DNA from: Xanthobacteraceae bacterium
GTDB lineage: Bacteria; Pseudomonadota; Alphaproteobacteria; Rhizobiales; Xanthobacteraceae
Direction of reading: 5' to 3'
Length of the DNA: 6,400 nt
Assembly: GCA_030043175.1 (NCBI GenBank)
Contig: JASHYD010001296.1
Span: 1 to 6,400 of the forward strand
In this document: piece by piece, positions 6,334 to 6,400 of the stretch
How the letters are laid out: each line of letters opens with the position of its first letter
Numbering within the stretch: position 1 is the first letter of the stretch
Translations under genes and position numbers: made by a program
The notes under the pieces: model-generated
Seen by the model: only the letters and a program-made list of their open reading frames with translations
Told to the model about the DNA's origin: nothing
The model's database searches: none

Positions 6334-6400
6334 ATTTATCTGCCGCGCCCACGGTCGGCAGCAAGCTCCGGACCATGATCCGGGCCGAACCCGTGATGCT
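6312..6400 (+). CDS. Start of next operon gene, probably second permease (partial)
   Basis: An ATG at 6312 opens a frame that stays open to the window edge (29 codons plus two bases), cut off by the window rather than broken. It overlaps the permease stop by 22 bases in another frame. The visible part, beginning MAEAGRLNLSAAPTVGSKLR, is a polar, weakly basic N-terminus with no membrane segment yet. This would fit the cytoplasmic tail of a second permease, as found in two-permease relatives of this ABC family, but a substrate-binding protein or an enzyme cannot be ruled out. The ribosome binding site is weak (GGATCGAG ahead of the ATG), so coupling to the permease is likely. Confidence 0.55.
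   Translation, partial: MAEAGRLNLSAAPTVGSKLRTMIRAEPVM

Overview
The window looks like a chromosomal segment of a GC-rich alphaproteobacterium, most likely of the Bradyrhizobium/Rhodopseudomonas type. This rests on the strong G/C third-position bias of the long genes, a palindromic 'gggttgagcgaagc...aaaccc' intergenic element that I know to be abundant in those genomes, and the style of the genes. It is an inference from reading, not from a database search.

Layout. Positions 1-1342 are gene-poor. The only credible coding sequence there is a small hypothetical protein on the minus strand (468-803), with several small stem-loops downstream of it that could end minus-strand transcripts. Positions 1343-2590 encode an exported MltB-type lytic murein transglycosylase with a twin-arginine-like signal and a C-terminal peptidoglycan-binding domain. 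Right after its stop codon lies a ~91-bp imperfect palindrome (2594-2684) that fills the gap to the next gene. Positions 2699-4519 encode a thiamine-diphosphate (ThDP) enzyme resembling benzoylformate decarboxylase and acetolactate synthase. A 174-bp spacer carries the second palindromic element and a clear ribosome binding site. From 4694 to the right edge runs a tightly packed nitrate/sulfonate/taurine-type ABC transporter operon: ATPase (4694-5566), permease (5563-6333, 4-bp overlap) and the start of a further protein (6312 onward, 22-bp overlap), probably a second permease, cut by the window end.

How the genes may work together. The ThDP enzyme and the ABC importer share strand and are adjacent, so a plausible but unproven idea is uptake of a small organic acid followed by ThDP-dependent decarboxylation or carboligation. 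No substrate-binding protein is visible; it may lie beyond the right edge. The transglycosylase acts in cell-wall remodelling and is probably unrelated. I see no CRISPR array, tRNA, rRNA, insertion sequence or phage gene. The most interesting items are the composite palindrome at 2594-2684 and the unassigned ThDP enzyme beside the importer.
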